Of a DNA stretch of 64,000 bases, positions 25,336-34,707 are shown one piece after another. Location of the stretch: assembly GCF_902705885.1 (NCBI RefSeq), contig NZ_CACSIP010000001.1:43918-107917 (forward strand), given 5' to 3'. The notes beneath the pieces were generated by a model that saw only the letters and a program-made list of their open reading frames with translations, was not told the DNA's origin and searched no databases. This DNA comes from Mycolicibacterium austroafricanum (GTDB lineage: Bacteria; Actinomycetota; Actinomycetes; Mycobacteriales; Mycobacteriaceae). The first letter of the stretch is position 1, and each line of letters opens with the position of its first letter. The translations under genes and the position numbers were made by a program.

Positions 25336-27458
25336 ACGCTGGACTCGTTGCTGCCCAGACCAGCCCGGTCCAGCAGCCACGCGTACTGGAAGGCGGCTTC
25401 CTTCCACCGCTCGTAGCGCCCGCTGATGCCGCCGTGGCCGGCGTTCATCTCGGTCTTGAGCAGCACCTTGGCGGCGTCGTTGGCCGGGTCGGATTGGACG
25501 TGACGAAGCGCGGCAACCCATTTCGCCGGCTCCACGTAATACACCCTGGTGTCGTTGAGCGAGGTCATCGCCAGGATCGCCGGGTACTTCCTGGCCGCGA
25601 CGTTCTCGTACGGCGAGTAGGACTTCATGTACTCGTACACGTCGGCATCCTCCAGCGGGTTACCCCACTCGTCCCACTCGGTGACCGTCAGTGGCAGCGA
25701 CGGATCCAGGATCGTGGTGAGCGGGTCGACGAAGGGCACCGCGGCCAGGATCCCGGCGAAGAGATCGGGTGCCAGGTTGGCCACCGCCCCCATCAGTAGG
25801 CCGCCCGCGCTACCGCCGTAGGCCACCAGGTTCTCCGGCAGCGTGACGTCGGTACCGACGAGATGACTTGCCGCCGTGATGAAGTCGGTGAACGTGTTGC
25901 GCTTCTCCAGCAACTTGCCGTGCTCGTACCACCCTCTGCCGAGTTCACCGCCACCGCGCACGTGGGCGATCGCGAACACCATCCCCCGATCGAGCAACGA
26001 CAGCCTGGCGATGGAGAATCTCGGGTCCTCGCACGACTCGTAGGCGCCGTAGCCGTACAGCAGCACCGGTGCCGGATACCGCAGACCGGCCCGGTGGATG
26101 ATCGAGATCGGTATCCGCGCACCGTCGGGTGCGACCGCCCAGTCCCGGCGCTCGACGTAGTCTTCGGGGCGGTAGTCACCCAGGACGGGCTGCTCCCGCA
26201 ACAGCGTGCGCTCACCGGTATCCAGATCCAGATCGTAGATGCGTACCGGGGTGACGAACGACGTCGCACCGATGCGCAGTTTGGGTGCGCTCCAGTTCGG
26301 GTTGGCCGACAGCCCTGCCGACATCAGTTCGGAGTCGAAGGTGATGTCCTGGGCCTGCCCGTATCCTTCTTCCTCGATGGGCCACAGCTGAATTCGCGGC
26401 AACGCGTCCTTGCGGTAGCTGACCACCAGGTGTCCACCGAAGGCGTCGACGGAGTCCAACCGGACGTCGTGGCGATGCTCGATCAGGGTTCGGGACCGCG
26501 TGGGATCGTCGACCGGCGCCTCGACGAGGGTGAAGTTCTCCGCTCCGTCGTTGTGCAGGATGAGAAATCGGTCCTGCCCGTCGACGACGACGTGGTCGAC
26601 CGAGTATTCGACGTTCTCCCGCCGCGGCCATACCGACGTGAACTCGGCCTGCGGGTCGGCAGCGTCACCGTATCGCAGTTCGGAGGTCACGGCGCTGCCC
26701 GCGGCGATGATCACGTACTTGTTGCTGCGGGTGCGTCCCACTGCGACCCAGAATCGTTCGTCGGGTTCGTGGTACACCCGTTCGGCCGGCAACCCGGCGC
26801 CCAACCGGTGGCGCCACACGGTGTCCGGCCGCCATGCGTCGTCCACGGTGACGTAATACACGGTGTGGTTGTCTGCCGCCCAGGTGGCGCCGGCGCCGAT
26901 TCCGGCGATCTCGTCCTCGTAGCGCCGACCGGTCCGCAGATCCTTGAAGCGCAACGTGTACCGCTCGTCGCCCTTGACGTCGACCGAGTACGCCAGGACG
27001 TTTCCGTCGACGCTGACGGTGGCTGCGCCCAGCGAGAAGAAGTCGTGCCCTTCGGCCTCGACGTTCTCGTCCAGCAGCACCTGCTCGCCCGGAATCTCGG
27101 TGTGCTCGTCGAACTGCGGGGGTGTCCAGTCGTCGGGATCGGTCACCGGGCAACGGCACTGCACACCGTACTGCTTTCCCTGGAAGCTGCGTCCGTAGTA
27201 CCACCAGTCACCCCGACGGGTGGGCACCGAGAGGTCGGTTTCCTTGGTTCTGGACTTGATCTCGTCGAAGATCTTCTGTCGCAGGGGCTCGAGTGCCGCG
27301 GTAACGTGATCGGTGTAGGCGTTCTCGGCCTCGAGGTGATCGATCACCTCCTGGCTGGACTTGTCCCGCAGCCACTCGTAGGGGTCGATGAACACGTCGC
27401 CGTGATGTTCCCGGCGGTGCGCTGCCCGCCTGGCGACCGGCGCCTGCCCCGCGCTCAC
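25332..27458 (-). CDS. ptrB: Oligopeptidase B (prolyl oligopeptidase family, S9)
   Basis: A 708-residue serine peptidase with an N-terminal beta-propeller and a C-terminal alpha/beta hydrolase domain. The triad is visible: Ser550 in YGGSAGG, Asp636 in SLNDTRV and His675 in NAGHGG. It cleaves short peptides after basic residues. As I recall, M. tuberculosis H37Rv has this gene split into ptrBa and ptrBb; here it is a single intact frame. The GTG start overlaps the purC stop by 4 bp (GTGA), so it is coupled to purC. Confidence 0.93.
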   Translation of the reverse strand: MSAGQAPVARRAAHRREHHGDVFIDPYEWLRDKSSQEVIDHLEAENAYTDHVTAALEPLRQKIFDEIKSRTKETDLSVPTRRGDWWYYGRSFQGKQYGVQCRCPVTDPDDWTPPQFDEHTEIPGEQVLLDENVEAEGHDFFSLGAATVSVDGNVLAYSVDVKGDERYTLRFKDLRTGRRYEDEIAGIGAGATWAADNHTVYYVTVDDAWRPDTVWRHRLGAGLPAERVYHEPDERFWVAVGRTRSNKYVIIAAGSAVTSELRYGDAADPQAEFTSVWPRRENVEYSVDHVVVDGQDRFLILHNDGAENFTLVEAPVDDPTRSRTLIEHRHDVRLDSVDAFGGHLVVSYRKDALPRIQLWPIEEEGYGQAQDITFDSELMSAGLSANPNWSAPKLRIGATSFVTPVRIYDLDLDTGERTLLREQPVLGDYRPEDYVERRDWAVAPDGARIPISIIHRAGLRYPAPVLLYGYGAYESCEDPRFSIARLSLLDRGMVFAIAHVRGGGELGRGWYEHGKLLEKRNTFTDFITAASHLVGTDVTLPENLVAYGGSAGGLLMGAVANLAPDLFAGILAAVPFVDPLTTILDPSLPLTVTEWDEWGNPLEDADVYEYMKSYSPYENVAARKYPAILAMTSLNDTRVYYVEPAKWVAALRHVQSDPANDAAKVLLKTEMNAGHGGISGRYERWKEAAFQYAWLLDRAGLGSNESSV

Positions 27459-28348
27459 GCGGCCACGCCGATCCAGTCGTCGAACCTCAGACCCGAAATT
27501 CGTTCGTAAGCTTCGATGTAGCGGGCTCTTGTGGCGTCGACGATGTCGGCGGGCAGCGGCGGCGGCGGAGTGTCGGTTGCCCGGTCCCAGCCGGACTCGG
27601 GGCTGGTCAACCAGTTTCGGACGAACTGTTTGTCGAAGCTGTTCTGCGCTTCGCCCTCGACGTAGTCCTCGGCGCGCCAGTAGCGCGACGAATCGGGTGT
27701 GAACACCTCGTCGGCGAGTTTGAGTACGCCGTCGGCATCCACTCCGAACTCGAATTTCGTGTCGGCGACGATGATGCCCTGGCTCAGCGCGTGCTCCGCG
27801 CCCTGGGCGTAGGTCTGCAACGTGCGGTCGCGCAGTTCGTCGGCGCGGGCGGCACCGACGAGTTCGACCACCCGGTCGAAGGTGATGTTCTCATCGTGCT
27901 GGCCGAATTCAGCCTTGCTGGCCGGGGTGAACAACGGCTCGGCGAACCTGCTGGCCTCCACCAGACCGGCCGGCAACGCGATTCCGCACACCGCGCCGGT
28001 GTGCTGATAGTCGATCAGTCCCGACCCGGTCAGGTAGCCGCGGGCCACCGCTTCCACCGGAAGCATCTCGAGTTGCTCCACCACCAGCGCTCGTCCCAGC
28101 ACCTCCTCGGGGATGCGCGTGTCGTCGGGCGGGCCCGCGAGGTGGTTGGGCGAATCCAGATGATCGAAGAAGAACACACTCATGGCTGTCAGAACCCGGC
28201 CCTTGTCGGGTATCTCCGAGTCCAGGATGTGGTCGTAGGCCGAGATCCGGTCCGAGGCGACGAACAGCAGGAGTTGGTCGTCGACCCGGTACAGCTCACG
28301 AACCTTGCCGCTGGCCAGGTGCTGGTAGTCGGACAGAGCGGGGCGCAT
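27455..28348 (-). CDS. purC: SAICAR synthase
   Basis: PurC joins aspartate to CAIR, step eight of purine synthesis (counting CAIR formation separately). The 297-residue length suits the longer bacterial/fungal-type enzyme. Landmarks are [26 protein letters not shown] at the N-terminus, [15 protein letters not shown], and [33 protein letters not shown] box ends 6 nt before the ATG, indicating a leaderless transcript. It is followed by ptrB with overlapping stop/start. Confidence 0.96.
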   Translation of the reverse strand: MRPALSDYQHLASGKVRELYRVDDQLLLFVASDRISAYDHILDSEIPDKGRVLTAMSVFFFDHLDSPNHLAGPPDDTRIPEEVLGRALVVEQLEMLPVEAVARGYLTGSGLIDYQHTGAVCGIALPAGLVEASRFAEPLFTPASKAEFGQHDENITFDRVVELVGAARADELRDRTLQTYAQGAEHALSQGIIVADTKFEFGVDADGVLKLADEVFTPDSSRYWRAEDYVEGEAQNSFDKQFVRNWLTSPESGWDRATDTPPPPLPADIVDATRARYIEAYERISGLRFDDWIGVAA

Positions 28349-28388
28349 TCGGCCAGCCTAACGGCCGCGGTGTGTTGTGATCGAACCC

Positions 28389-29018
28389 ATGAAATCGCGG
28401 TGGGTTCCCTACGCCACAACGCCCGGTCGGCTGCTGTGGCAGCTGCTCAGCGACGTCGTGGTGATCATCTGGACAACGATCTGGGTGTTGGTCGGCATGG
28501 CGGTGCACTCCGCGGTGTCGATCATCGCCGATTTCGGCTACCAGCTGGAGAGCGGCGCGAACGGGGTGGCGGGCAACCTCGACTCGGCGGGCAACAGCGC
28601 CGACGACATCCCGCTGATCGGTGACTCGCTGGCCCGTCCGCTGACCGCCGCCGGCGACGCGGCCCGCGAGATCGCCGGTGCCGGGCAGAACCTGGGGGTG
28701 ACGGCCGGGTGGTTGGCCTGGCTTCTCGCCCTCGCAGTGGCGGCACCACCGATCCTGGCGCTGATGATGCCGTGGCTGTTCCTGCGGGTGCGGTTCTTCC
28801 GGCGCAAGTGGACCGCCGTCACGCTGGCGTCCACCGCGGCCGGTGAGCAACTGCTTGCGTTGCGGGCGCTGGCCAACCGCCCACTGGCGAAGCTGGCGGC
28901 GGTCAGCGCCGACCCGGTGGGGGCCTGGCGGGAGCAGGATCCGATCGCCATCCGGGGTCTCGCCGCGCTCGAGTTGCGGGCGTCCGGGATCCGCGCCGCC
29001 GGCCTCAAGCATCAGTGA
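28389..29018 (+). CDS. Two-segment membrane protein (Rv0779c type)
   Basis: A 209-residue protein with two hydrophobic segments: LLWQLLSDVVVIIWTTIWVLVGMAV near residues 14-38 and WLAWLLALAVAAPPILALMMPWLFL near 110-134. Between them lies a loop rich in small and acidic residues with amphipathic helix character. No enzymatic motif is seen. It is divergent from purC, as in M. tuberculosis. A GTG at 28377 would add four residues. The gene ends at a very strong hairpin. Confidence 0.75.
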   Translation: MKSRWVPYATTPGRLLWQLLSDVVVIIWTTIWVLVGMAVHSAVSIIADFGYQLESGANGVAGNLDSAGNSADDIPLIGDSLARPLTAAGDAAREIAGAGQNLGVTAGWLAWLLALAVAAPPILALMMPWLFLRVRFFRRKWTAVTLASTAAGEQLLALRALANRPLAKLAAVSADPVGAWREQDPIAIRGLAALELRASGIRAAGLKHQ

Positions 29019-29023
29019 CCCGA

Positions 29024-29088
29024 CCGCCGGAACGGTATTCCAGCAGGCGTCCACTCGCATTTTCGCTGCTGGAATACAGTTCCGGCGG
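29024..29088. terminator. 23-bp near-perfect inverted repeat (bidirectional terminator)
   Basis: Arms at 29024-29046 and 29066-29088 match at 22 of 23 positions around a 19-nt loop; the outer parts are CCGCCGGAAC and GTTCCGGCGG. It sits in the 80-bp gap between two convergent genes and is by far the strongest hairpin noticed in the window. It marks the junction between core genes and the catabolic island. Confidence 0.75.
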
Positions 29089-29098
29089 GGGGCGGGGT

Positions 29099-29668
29099 TC
29101 AGCGCAGCAGTCGCTTGAGCGTGGTCCCCAGCGGGTGCCGAGCGGTCAGCGAGCCGAACCGGACCCGTCCGGTGACTACGACGTGCAGCCGGTTCGACGG
29201 CGGGCTGGTCCCCACTTTGACCGAGGTGGAGGAGCCGACATTGTCCACGCCGTTGAGGTCGGCGGTCGCGCCGTCGGGCAGAATCAGTTCGCTGGAGCTG
29301 AAGTAGTCGTCGATCTCGATCTGCACCACCGGGCTCTGCAACGTCGCTGACGTGAAATCCAGCGTCGTCGAACACATCCTGGTGACCAGCTGCAGCCGCG
29401 GTGGCACCGTCCACTGCCCCTTGCGGGTGATGCTCGACATCCAGCTGCGCAGCACTCCGGGAGGCGCGGGCGCGGCTTGACGACGGACGTGAGGCAGGTC
29501 GGCGATCACGGTGTCCAGTTCGCGGCGGGTCCGAGCGGCGAGCACGACGTCCACCCGCTCGGTGTACTCGTCGAGCGAGAGCATGCCCTGCCCGACGGCC
29601 TGCTCCAGAATCTGGGTCACTGCGGCGCGGTCGGCGTCCGAGGCCCTCATTTCGGGTGGGGTATCCAT
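29099..29668 (-). CDS. DUF1707 (SHOCT-like) domain protein
   Basis: A 189-residue protein. The N-terminal domain MRASDADRAAVTQILEQAV and LSLDEYTERVDVVLAARTRREL is the DUF1707 module; the C-terminal half is beta-rich (VPPRLQLVTRMCSTTLDFTSATL, ELILPDGATADLNGVDNVGSS), resembling the LiaF/DUF2154-like cell-wall sensing fold often fused to DUF1707. It may associate with the membrane or with stress signalling, but this is inferred. The ATG at 29668 has a TAAGCT box 8 nt upstream. Confidence 0.82.
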   Translation of the reverse strand: MDTPPEMRASDADRAAVTQILEQAVGQGMLSLDEYTERVDVVLAARTRRELDTVIADLPHVRRQAAPAPPGVLRSWMSSITRKGQWTVPPRLQLVTRMCSTTLDFTSATLQSPVVQIEIDDYFSSSELILPDGATADLNGVDNVGSSTSVKVGTSPPSNRLHVVVTGRVRFGSLTARHPLGTTLKRLLR

Positions 29669-29717
29669 GTACACCGAGCTTATGCTCGCGTGCAACTGCG
29701 ACCAGGGCCAGGTCAGA

Positions 29718-30896
29718 TCAGCACGTGCGCAACAGCATCGCGGTGGTTCCGCTGTTGGCAGCCCCGACACCCACAGCGGCAAGACCGGCATCCTTGACCT
29801 GCCGCTCGCCCGCTTCACCGCGGATCTGCAGGCACGCTTCGTGGAGGTGGCCGAAGCCGTGCAGTCGGCCACCCGACAATTGTCCGCCGCCCGAGTTGAT
29901 CGGCAACTCACCCGCCAACGAGATGCGCCTCGGGTCTGCGACGAACTCACCGGATTCGCCGAACTCGCACAGGCCGAAGTCCTCCAACCAGCACAACACG
30001 AACACGCTGAAGCCGTCGTAGAGCGACGCGTAGTCGACGTCGCCTGGTGAGAAGTCCGTGCGCTCCCAGATCCGCGACCACCGCGAGCTGATCCTGGCGA
30101 TATCTTCGCCACCCTCCCACAGGAAGCGGTCGCGGTGGGCACAGTCGAGGGCTTCCACGACGACGGGAGGGTGCTGGAGGCTGGCGGCATGCTCGGCCCT
30201 GGAGATGACGAATGCGGTGGCTCCGTCGCAGGCGATGTCGCAGTCGTACATGCACAACGGATCCGAAACCATCCGCGCCTCGAGGTACGTGTCGAGATCG
30301 ATCGGATCGCGATACACGGCCTTCGGGTTCAGCGCGGCGTGTCTACGTTGCACCACCGCGATCTGGCCGAGTTGTTCACGGGTGAGACCGAAACGGTGCA
30401 TGCGGGTGCGGATCTGCAGCCCGGCGAGGTTGGCGGCAGACGCGCCGTAGGGCAACTGCCAGCCGAGCTGACCGGCGGCCTTGGTGCCTTCCGGGGTGCT
30501 GTAACCGCGGCGTCGGCCGCTGCCCTGCGCTGTTCCCTCCCAGATGCTGCGCCAGCACAGCACATGATCGGCCAATCCGCCCGCGACCGCGAGCATGGCG
30601 TCGACGACCGCGCCGAGCTGACCCGGGTACTCGACCCCGCCGGCCACCCAGTTCGGTTTGATGCCGAGAGCATCGTGGATCTCCCGTATGCCGGCACCCG
30701 AGAATCCCCTGCCCGCCATCGAAGCGCCAGGGTAGGTCGTGAGGCCGTCGATGTCGGCAAGGGTGAGGCCGGCGTCTGTGACGGCGGCCAGGCATGCATC
30801 GACTGTGAGCTGCAACGGATCCCGGCCGAGGCGGCGACCGATGTCAGATTGGCCGACACCGCTGATGATCACCCGGTCGGTGAGCGGCGACGTCAC
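29718..30896 (-). CDS. Thiolase-like lipid-transfer protein (Ltp2-type aldolase)
   Basis: A 392-residue thiolase-superfamily protein. In place of the nucleophilic-cysteine loop it has GGVEYPGQLGA, so it lacks the cysteine; NSGGGQLSGGRLHGFGHLHEA replaces the usual GHPxGATG. These are features of Ltp2-like proteins, which work with a DUF35 partner as retro-aldolases in steroid side-chain degradation. The gene's GTG overlaps the stop of the DUF35 gene by 4 bp, giving the expected pair. It is the last gene of an operon with the Rieske oxygenase. Substrate unknown. Confidence 0.82.
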   Translation of the reverse strand: MTSPLTDRVIISGVGQSDIGRRLGRDPLQLTVDACLAAVTDAGLTLADIDGLTTYPGASMAGRGFSGAGIREIHDALGIKPNWVAGGVEYPGQLGAVVDAMLAVAGGLADHVLCWRSIWEGTAQGSGRRRGYSTPEGTKAAGQLGWQLPYGASAANLAGLQIRTRMHRFGLTREQLGQIAVVQRRHAALNPKAVYRDPIDLDTYLEARMVSDPLCMYDCDIACDGATAFVISRAEHAASLQHPPVVVEALDCAHRDRFLWEGGEDIARISSRWSRIWERTDFSPGDVDYASLYDGFSVFVLCWLEDFGLCEFGESGEFVADPRRISLAGELPINSGGGQLSGGRLHGFGHLHEACLQIRGEAGERQVKDAGLAAVGVGAANSGTTAMLLRTC

Positions 30897-31318
30897 CGGT
30901 CGTCCGGGGCGAACAGCGGGAAGAACACCACGTTCTCGTCGTCGCTCTCGAAGCGCACCCGCACCGGCATCCCCGGCGCGATATCGTCAGGGTCGATGTT
31001 GACGAGGTTCGTCAACACCCGAGTACGGACATCTTCGATCGGGTTGACGAATGCAATGACGTACGGATCAGGAAAACCCGGATAGAACGGATGACGGTTC
31101 ACCGTCCAGCTCTCGACGACGCCGCGGCCGGACAGCGTCGCCCACTCGGGGCTGGCGTGGTCACGCTGACACCGCAGTGCCGGCGGATGGATCAGGCGTT
31201 CGCACTCAGGGCAACGCTGCAGCCTGAACAACCCCTCGGCGCCGGATGTCCAGTACGTCCGATTCAATTCAGTCAGGGCAGGACCCGGTCGGCCCCACCC
31301 GGCGGCGCCGTCAGTCAC
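30893..31318 (-). CDS. Zn-ribbon/OB-fold DUF35 protein, partner of the Ltp2-like aldolase
   Basis: A 141-residue protein. The N-terminal rubredoxin-like zinc ribbon has CPEC and a third cysteine in ALRCQRD, where the fourth expected ligand is replaced. An OB-fold follows (SGRGVVESWTVNRHPFYPGF). DUF35 proteins bind CoA esters and complete the active site of thiolase-like partners. The GTG at 31318 has GAGGAA about 11 nt upstream and overlaps the Rieske stop by 8 bp; a longer frame from 31366 is less likely. Coupled to the Ltp2-like gene. Confidence 0.82.
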   Translation of the reverse strand: MTDGAAGWGRPGPALTELNRTYWTSGAEGLFRLQRCPECERLIHPPALRCQRDHASPEWATLSGRGVVESWTVNRHPFYPGFPDPYVIAFVNPIEDVRTRVLTNLVNIDPDDIAPGMPVRVRFESDDENVVFFPLFAPDDR

Positions 31319-32726
31319 CGGCGGAGACTTCCTCGGAACCGAAGATGAACCGGTCGGCGATTGCATGTTCGTTGCGGATCGACATCTCCTGGGCGGTGTT
31401 CAGCCATAGGCCGTCGAAGCCCCTGGAGTGCATGCCCGCATGGATGGCGTCGATGTTCATCAGGTCCTGGGTAGGCAGCTCACCCCACCCATCGTGATCC
31501 TGCCAGCGGGGAAACTCCTGCCAGGCGGTTTCGGGTACTTCAGCGGATGCGAAATGCTCCAGGGAGAACATCTCGAACACACACCGGTTGGGGTCTTCGG
31601 CGTCCGGCAACATGCGGTAGCCCAACACGCATGACTTCTCCACCAGAATCACCAACGTGGGAAACACGTGCCAGTCGCCGTTGCCCGCGAAGTACTGCTC
31701 CATCGTCATCGTCGGAAAATCAACCCCCTCGGCCAGTGCGAGTTCCTCGCACAGCTGGTGGTAGCGCACGAACGGGGGTACGTCGGTTGGTTCCATGGCC
31801 GCGAGCTGCTGTGCGGCGCGGTAGTCCCGTTCGGTGACCAGCGAACCGACCTCGAGGTAGTTGTACTGCATCGAGTTCGCGAAGACTTCGGGCCGGGCCG
31901 CCTGTGCCTTGCGAGCGCTGTCCCGGTTGCCGCTGTCCGGACGCGCGGTGTAGATGAAGCGCGAATGGTTCCGGTATGGAATCGTCGGTGTGTAAGGGGC
32001 GTAGCTGAACTCCTGCGGCGGGGCAGGTTCGGCCGAGGGGCGCGGCCCCTGGGCCGCACGCAACGTCTGTGGGTGTGTCCCCGGTGTGTGATAGCCCTCG
32101 ATGAAGGCATCGATGACGGTCTTGTAGTTCGCCTGCAGGAAAGTGCGCTTTCGCCAACGAAAACGCATGTCCTGCAATCGGAACGATGCCAGCGCGGTTG
32201 GTAGCGGATCCAGCCAACCGAGAAGATCGGGCGGATCGTCGGCCATGCTGATGAACACCCAGCCACCCCAGGTGCCGACCGTCACCGGTTTGAGCGACCA
32301 CTGCTCACGCGGGCGATGCAGGAACTCGTCCCGTGCCGGGACGAACGCCGACCTGCCGTCGAGGCCGAACCGCCAGCCGTGGAAGGGGCAACGCAGGTCG
32401 CCCTCGCTAGCACAGCCCGCGCCCCGGACGACCTTCATGCCGCGATGCGTGCAGGCGTTGTAGAACGCTTTGATGGTGTCGTCCTTTTGTCGCACCACCA
32501 TGATCGACTGCCGTCCGATCGTGTACTCGTAATAGCTGCCGGGCTGCGGGATCTCCTCCTCGCGACAGGCCGGTTGCCACACCTGTGTGAAGAGCCGGTC
32601 GAGTTCGAGGGCGAGGAAATCCGGGTCGACGTAGCGCGTCTTCGGCACGAAAGTCTCACCGCAGGCGTAACGCTCGGGCACCTTTCCGGTGGCGTCGGCG
32701 TCGGCGACATCATCGATAGACGTCAT
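31311..32726 (-). CDS. Rieske non-haem iron oxygenase, alpha subunit
   Basis: A 471-residue oxygenase. The Rieske 2Fe-2S centre is formed by Cys92-His94 (CTHRG) and Cys113-His116 (CPFHGW). The mononuclear iron site is at NYKTVIDAFIEGYHTPGTH, with His213 and His218 and the bridging Asp206. These enzymes hydroxylate aromatic or alicyclic substrates using electrons from a ferredoxin/reductase; no reductase or beta subunit is encoded in the window. AAGGGG precedes the ATG. It leads the Rieske-DUF35-Ltp2 gene set, with an SDR gene 19 bp upstream. Confidence 0.92.
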   Translation of the reverse strand: MTSIDDVADADATGKVPERYACGETFVPKTRYVDPDFLALELDRLFTQVWQPACREEEIPQPGSYYEYTIGRQSIMVVRQKDDTIKAFYNACTHRGMKVVRGAGCASEGDLRCPFHGWRFGLDGRSAFVPARDEFLHRPREQWSLKPVTVGTWGGWVFISMADDPPDLLGWLDPLPTALASFRLQDMRFRWRKRTFLQANYKTVIDAFIEGYHTPGTHPQTLRAAQGPRPSAEPAPPQEFSYAPYTPTIPYRNHSRFIYTARPDSGNRDSARKAQAARPEVFANSMQYNYLEVGSLVTERDYRAAQQLAAMEPTDVPPFVRYHQLCEELALAEGVDFPTMTMEQYFAGNGDWHVFPTLVILVEKSCVLGYRMLPDAEDPNRCVFEMFSLEHFASAEVPETAWQEFPRWQDHDGWGELPTQDLMNIDAIHAGMHSRGFDGLWLNTAQEMSIRNEHAIADRFIFGSEEVSAGD

Positions 32727-32745
32727 CGCGCACCCCTTCTGTGGT

Positions 32746-33651
32746 CTAGCTGGCAGACGGTTTGTCGAAGATGTTCGGGTAGAGCACCGCTTCTTTGAAC
32801 GAGGTCTCGATCTCGGCGAAGGCGGTCGGAATGTCCCATGTCCCCGACGAGGAGACGATCTCGCGTTCGACGACCGGGTTGGACATCAGGCTGATTCGGC
32901 CGTTGCCGGCGAAGATCACTCGCCGGTTCAGCCAGTCCGACTGTTCGCTGGCGAGATAGACCACCGGTGGAACCACGTTCGCCGGAGACAATCGCTGATT
33001 GGCTGCCGAGTAGTCCATGCTGCCCCCACCCTTGATGCCCTGCGTCATACGGGTTCCCGCGATCGGCGCGATCGCATTCGAGCGCACTCCGTATCCTTTG
33101 AGCGCGTTGGCGCAGGAAAAGGTCAGTCCGACGATGCCCATCTTCGCGGCCGCGTAGTTGGGTTGGCTCGGCGCGCCCTGCAGACCCGACATGGACGTGA
33201 AGTTGATCAGACGGTACTGCCCGCCTCGGTTCTCCCGCCACCACGCCGAAGCATGGCGGGTCAGGTTGAACGTGCCCTTGAGATGGACCGCGATGACCGA
33301 ATCCCAGTCCTGTTCGGGCATTTTGAAAACCATGCCGTCCCGCAGGATACCGGCGGCGTTGACCATGATGTCGAACCCGCCGAGGGTGGACGCCGCGCGG
33401 TTGATCAGGTCGGCGCATGCGGCGAAATCAGTGATGTCGGTGCAGTCCGGAAAGGCTTTGCCGCCCCGCTCGTTGATCGCCGTGGCGACCGTCTCGGCCG
33501 GGCCGGTGTCGTGTCCGGACCCGTCGACCGCGACACCGGCATCGGACACCATCACGATGGCCCCCTCCGCGGCCAGCCCTTCGGCGATTGCCGCGCCGAT
33601 GCCCCGCCCCGCGCCGGTGACCAGAGCGGTCCGCCCGTCAAGAACTCCCAT
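32746..33651 (-). CDS. Short-chain dehydrogenase/reductase
   Basis: A 301-residue classical SDR. NAD(P) motif TGAGRGIG at about residues 13-20, NAAG at strand 4, catalytic Ser in NFTSMSG and Tyr/Lys in NYAAAK. It is longer than a minimal SDR, with a C-terminal extension (from about 245) similar to that of 17-beta-HSD4-like hydroxyacyl-CoA dehydrogenases. A role in oxidising a hydroxyacyl-CoA or ring hydroxyl is inferred from the operon with the Rieske oxygenase. GAGGAG lies upstream of the ATG. Confidence 0.88.
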   Translation of the reverse strand: MGVLDGRTALVTGAGRGIGAAIAEGLAAEGAIVMVSDAGVAVDGSGHDTGPAETVATAINERGGKAFPDCTDITDFAACADLINRAASTLGGFDIMVNAAGILRDGMVFKMPEQDWDSVIAVHLKGTFNLTRHASAWWRENRGGQYRLINFTSMSGLQGAPSQPNYAAAKMGIVGLTFSCANALKGYGVRSNAIAPIAGTRMTQGIKGGGSMDYSAANQRLSPANVVPPVVYLASEQSDWLNRRVIFAGNGRISLMSNPVVEREIVSSSGTWDIPTAFAEIETSFKEAVLYPNIFDKPSAS

Positions 33652-33735
33652 TGCTCGTCAGCTCCTCGCGCCGATGTCAGTCGCTACCACGATACAGAAC
33701 ACAAGTACGAAATGTGTATATCTGTCTACCCATTG

Positions 33736-34620
33736 TCAGTCGAATCCCCATTCGGTGTAGCGGCGTTCCAACTCCGCCATCGCCTCGCGTCCACCCCGGC
33801 TCGTGCGCTCCTTCATGAAGTTGAATTCGTCGTCACGCCAGGACAAGTTGCTGAAAACGGTGTGCGCCATCGGGACGAAGTCGGCGAACTGCGCCATTCC
33901 GACGGCATTCCAGAACGTAATGAGCGCGTGCTTGCCGACCATCAGGCCGTCGGCCGAATGGTGCGAAATCGCTCTCGCGTACCGCATCGCCTCGCCGCGC
34001 AGTTCTGCTGCCGGTACGACCGACGACGCCACACCCCAGCGCTCGAGTTCGTCGGCGCGCACCTTTCGGCCGGTGATCATCGCCTCGTAGCCGCGGTTCG
34101 GGCCAAGTTTGAGTAGTGCCAGCGGCATCGCCGTGGAAAATCCCGCGAAGCCGATCCGCGCCTGCGGACGCGCCAGATACATGTCGTCGGACACCACGAG
34201 GATATCGGCGGCCAAAGCCAGGTTCATGCCGGCGCCGAGGGTGGCGCCCTGACACGCGGCGATCACGGTCTTGGGGAATTCCAGCCAGTTCGTCAAGTGC
34301 CGGTGCAGGCGGCGGGCATTGCCCATCCGCGCGGTCTGCGCCAGCCGCTTCCCCTTCTGCAGACCCGCCTGCTCGACGGGCAGCCGTCCGACATCGTCAC
34401 CGCTGGAGAAGTCCTTGCCCTCGGCAACCAGGACGACCACCTTGATGTCGTCGTCACCCTCCGCCCGGTCGAGCCGGTCCTTGAAAAGGTTGTGCATGTC
34501 CGGCGACAGAATCGCGTTGCGGCGGTCCGGCCGATCAATGGTGATCTGCGCGATGTGTGGCTCGACGACCTCGTACCGCACCCAGTCGTCGTCGACCTCG
34601 AACTCGCCCGGATCGCCCAC
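33736..34620 (-). CDS. Enoyl-CoA hydratase/isomerase family protein (crotonase)
   Basis: A 294-residue crotonase. The CoA/oxyanion segments are present (AEGKDFSSGDD and GATLGAGMNLAL), but the two hydratase glutamates are replaced: Asn in GAGMNLAL and Gln in RPQARIGF. Simple hydration is therefore doubtful; isomerase, hydrolase or C-C bond cleavage roles are possible. It starts with GTG, with GGAGG about 9 nt upstream. It diverges from the SRPBCC gene across a shared operator-like site. Confidence 0.88.
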   Translation of the reverse strand: MGDPGEFEVDDDWVRYEVVEPHIAQITIDRPDRRNAILSPDMHNLFKDRLDRAEGDDDIKVVVLVAEGKDFSSGDDVGRLPVEQAGLQKGKRLAQTARMGNARRLHRHLTNWLEFPKTVIAACQGATLGAGMNLALAADILVVSDDMYLARPQARIGFAGFSTAMPLALLKLGPNRGYEAMITGRKVRADELERWGVASSVVPAAELRGEAMRYARAISHHSADGLMVGKHALITFWNAVGMAQFADFVPMAHTVFSNLSWRDDEFNFMKERTSRGGREAMAELERRYTEWGFD

Positions 34621-34654
34621 CGCACGTCACCTCCCGCCTTGCCGCCACTCAGTG

Positions 34655-34676
34655 AGACATCAGAACACTATCCGAT
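34655..34676. promoter_or_regulatory. Island operator-like site 1
   Basis: Contains AGAACACTAT, the core of the 22-bp motif repeated through the island (14 of 22 positions match the 44763 copy). It lies in the divergent crotonase/SRPBCC gap. A second, inverted half-site (TGTTCAG) lies at 34681-34687. Confidence 0.5.
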
Positions 34677-34707
34677 TATCTGTTCAGTAAGGTGATAGCT
34701 TCCCATA

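Noticed and set aside
25863..27509. 548-codon open frame antisense to ptrB
   Set aside because: Shadow of a high-GC coding strand; the opposite frame has a full catalytic triad and family motifs.
29024..29088. Transposon terminal inverted repeats
   Set aside because: The arms are only 19 bp apart with no transposase gene or target duplication; a bidirectional terminator fits better.
31319..31366. 16-residue extension of the DUF35 protein
   Set aside because: It overlaps the Rieske coding end, and a ribosome binding site supports the GTG at 31318.
33689..33710. A tenth island operator upstream of the SDR gene at 33651
   Set aside because: AGAACAC is present but only about half of the 22 positions match; kept out of the list as too weak.
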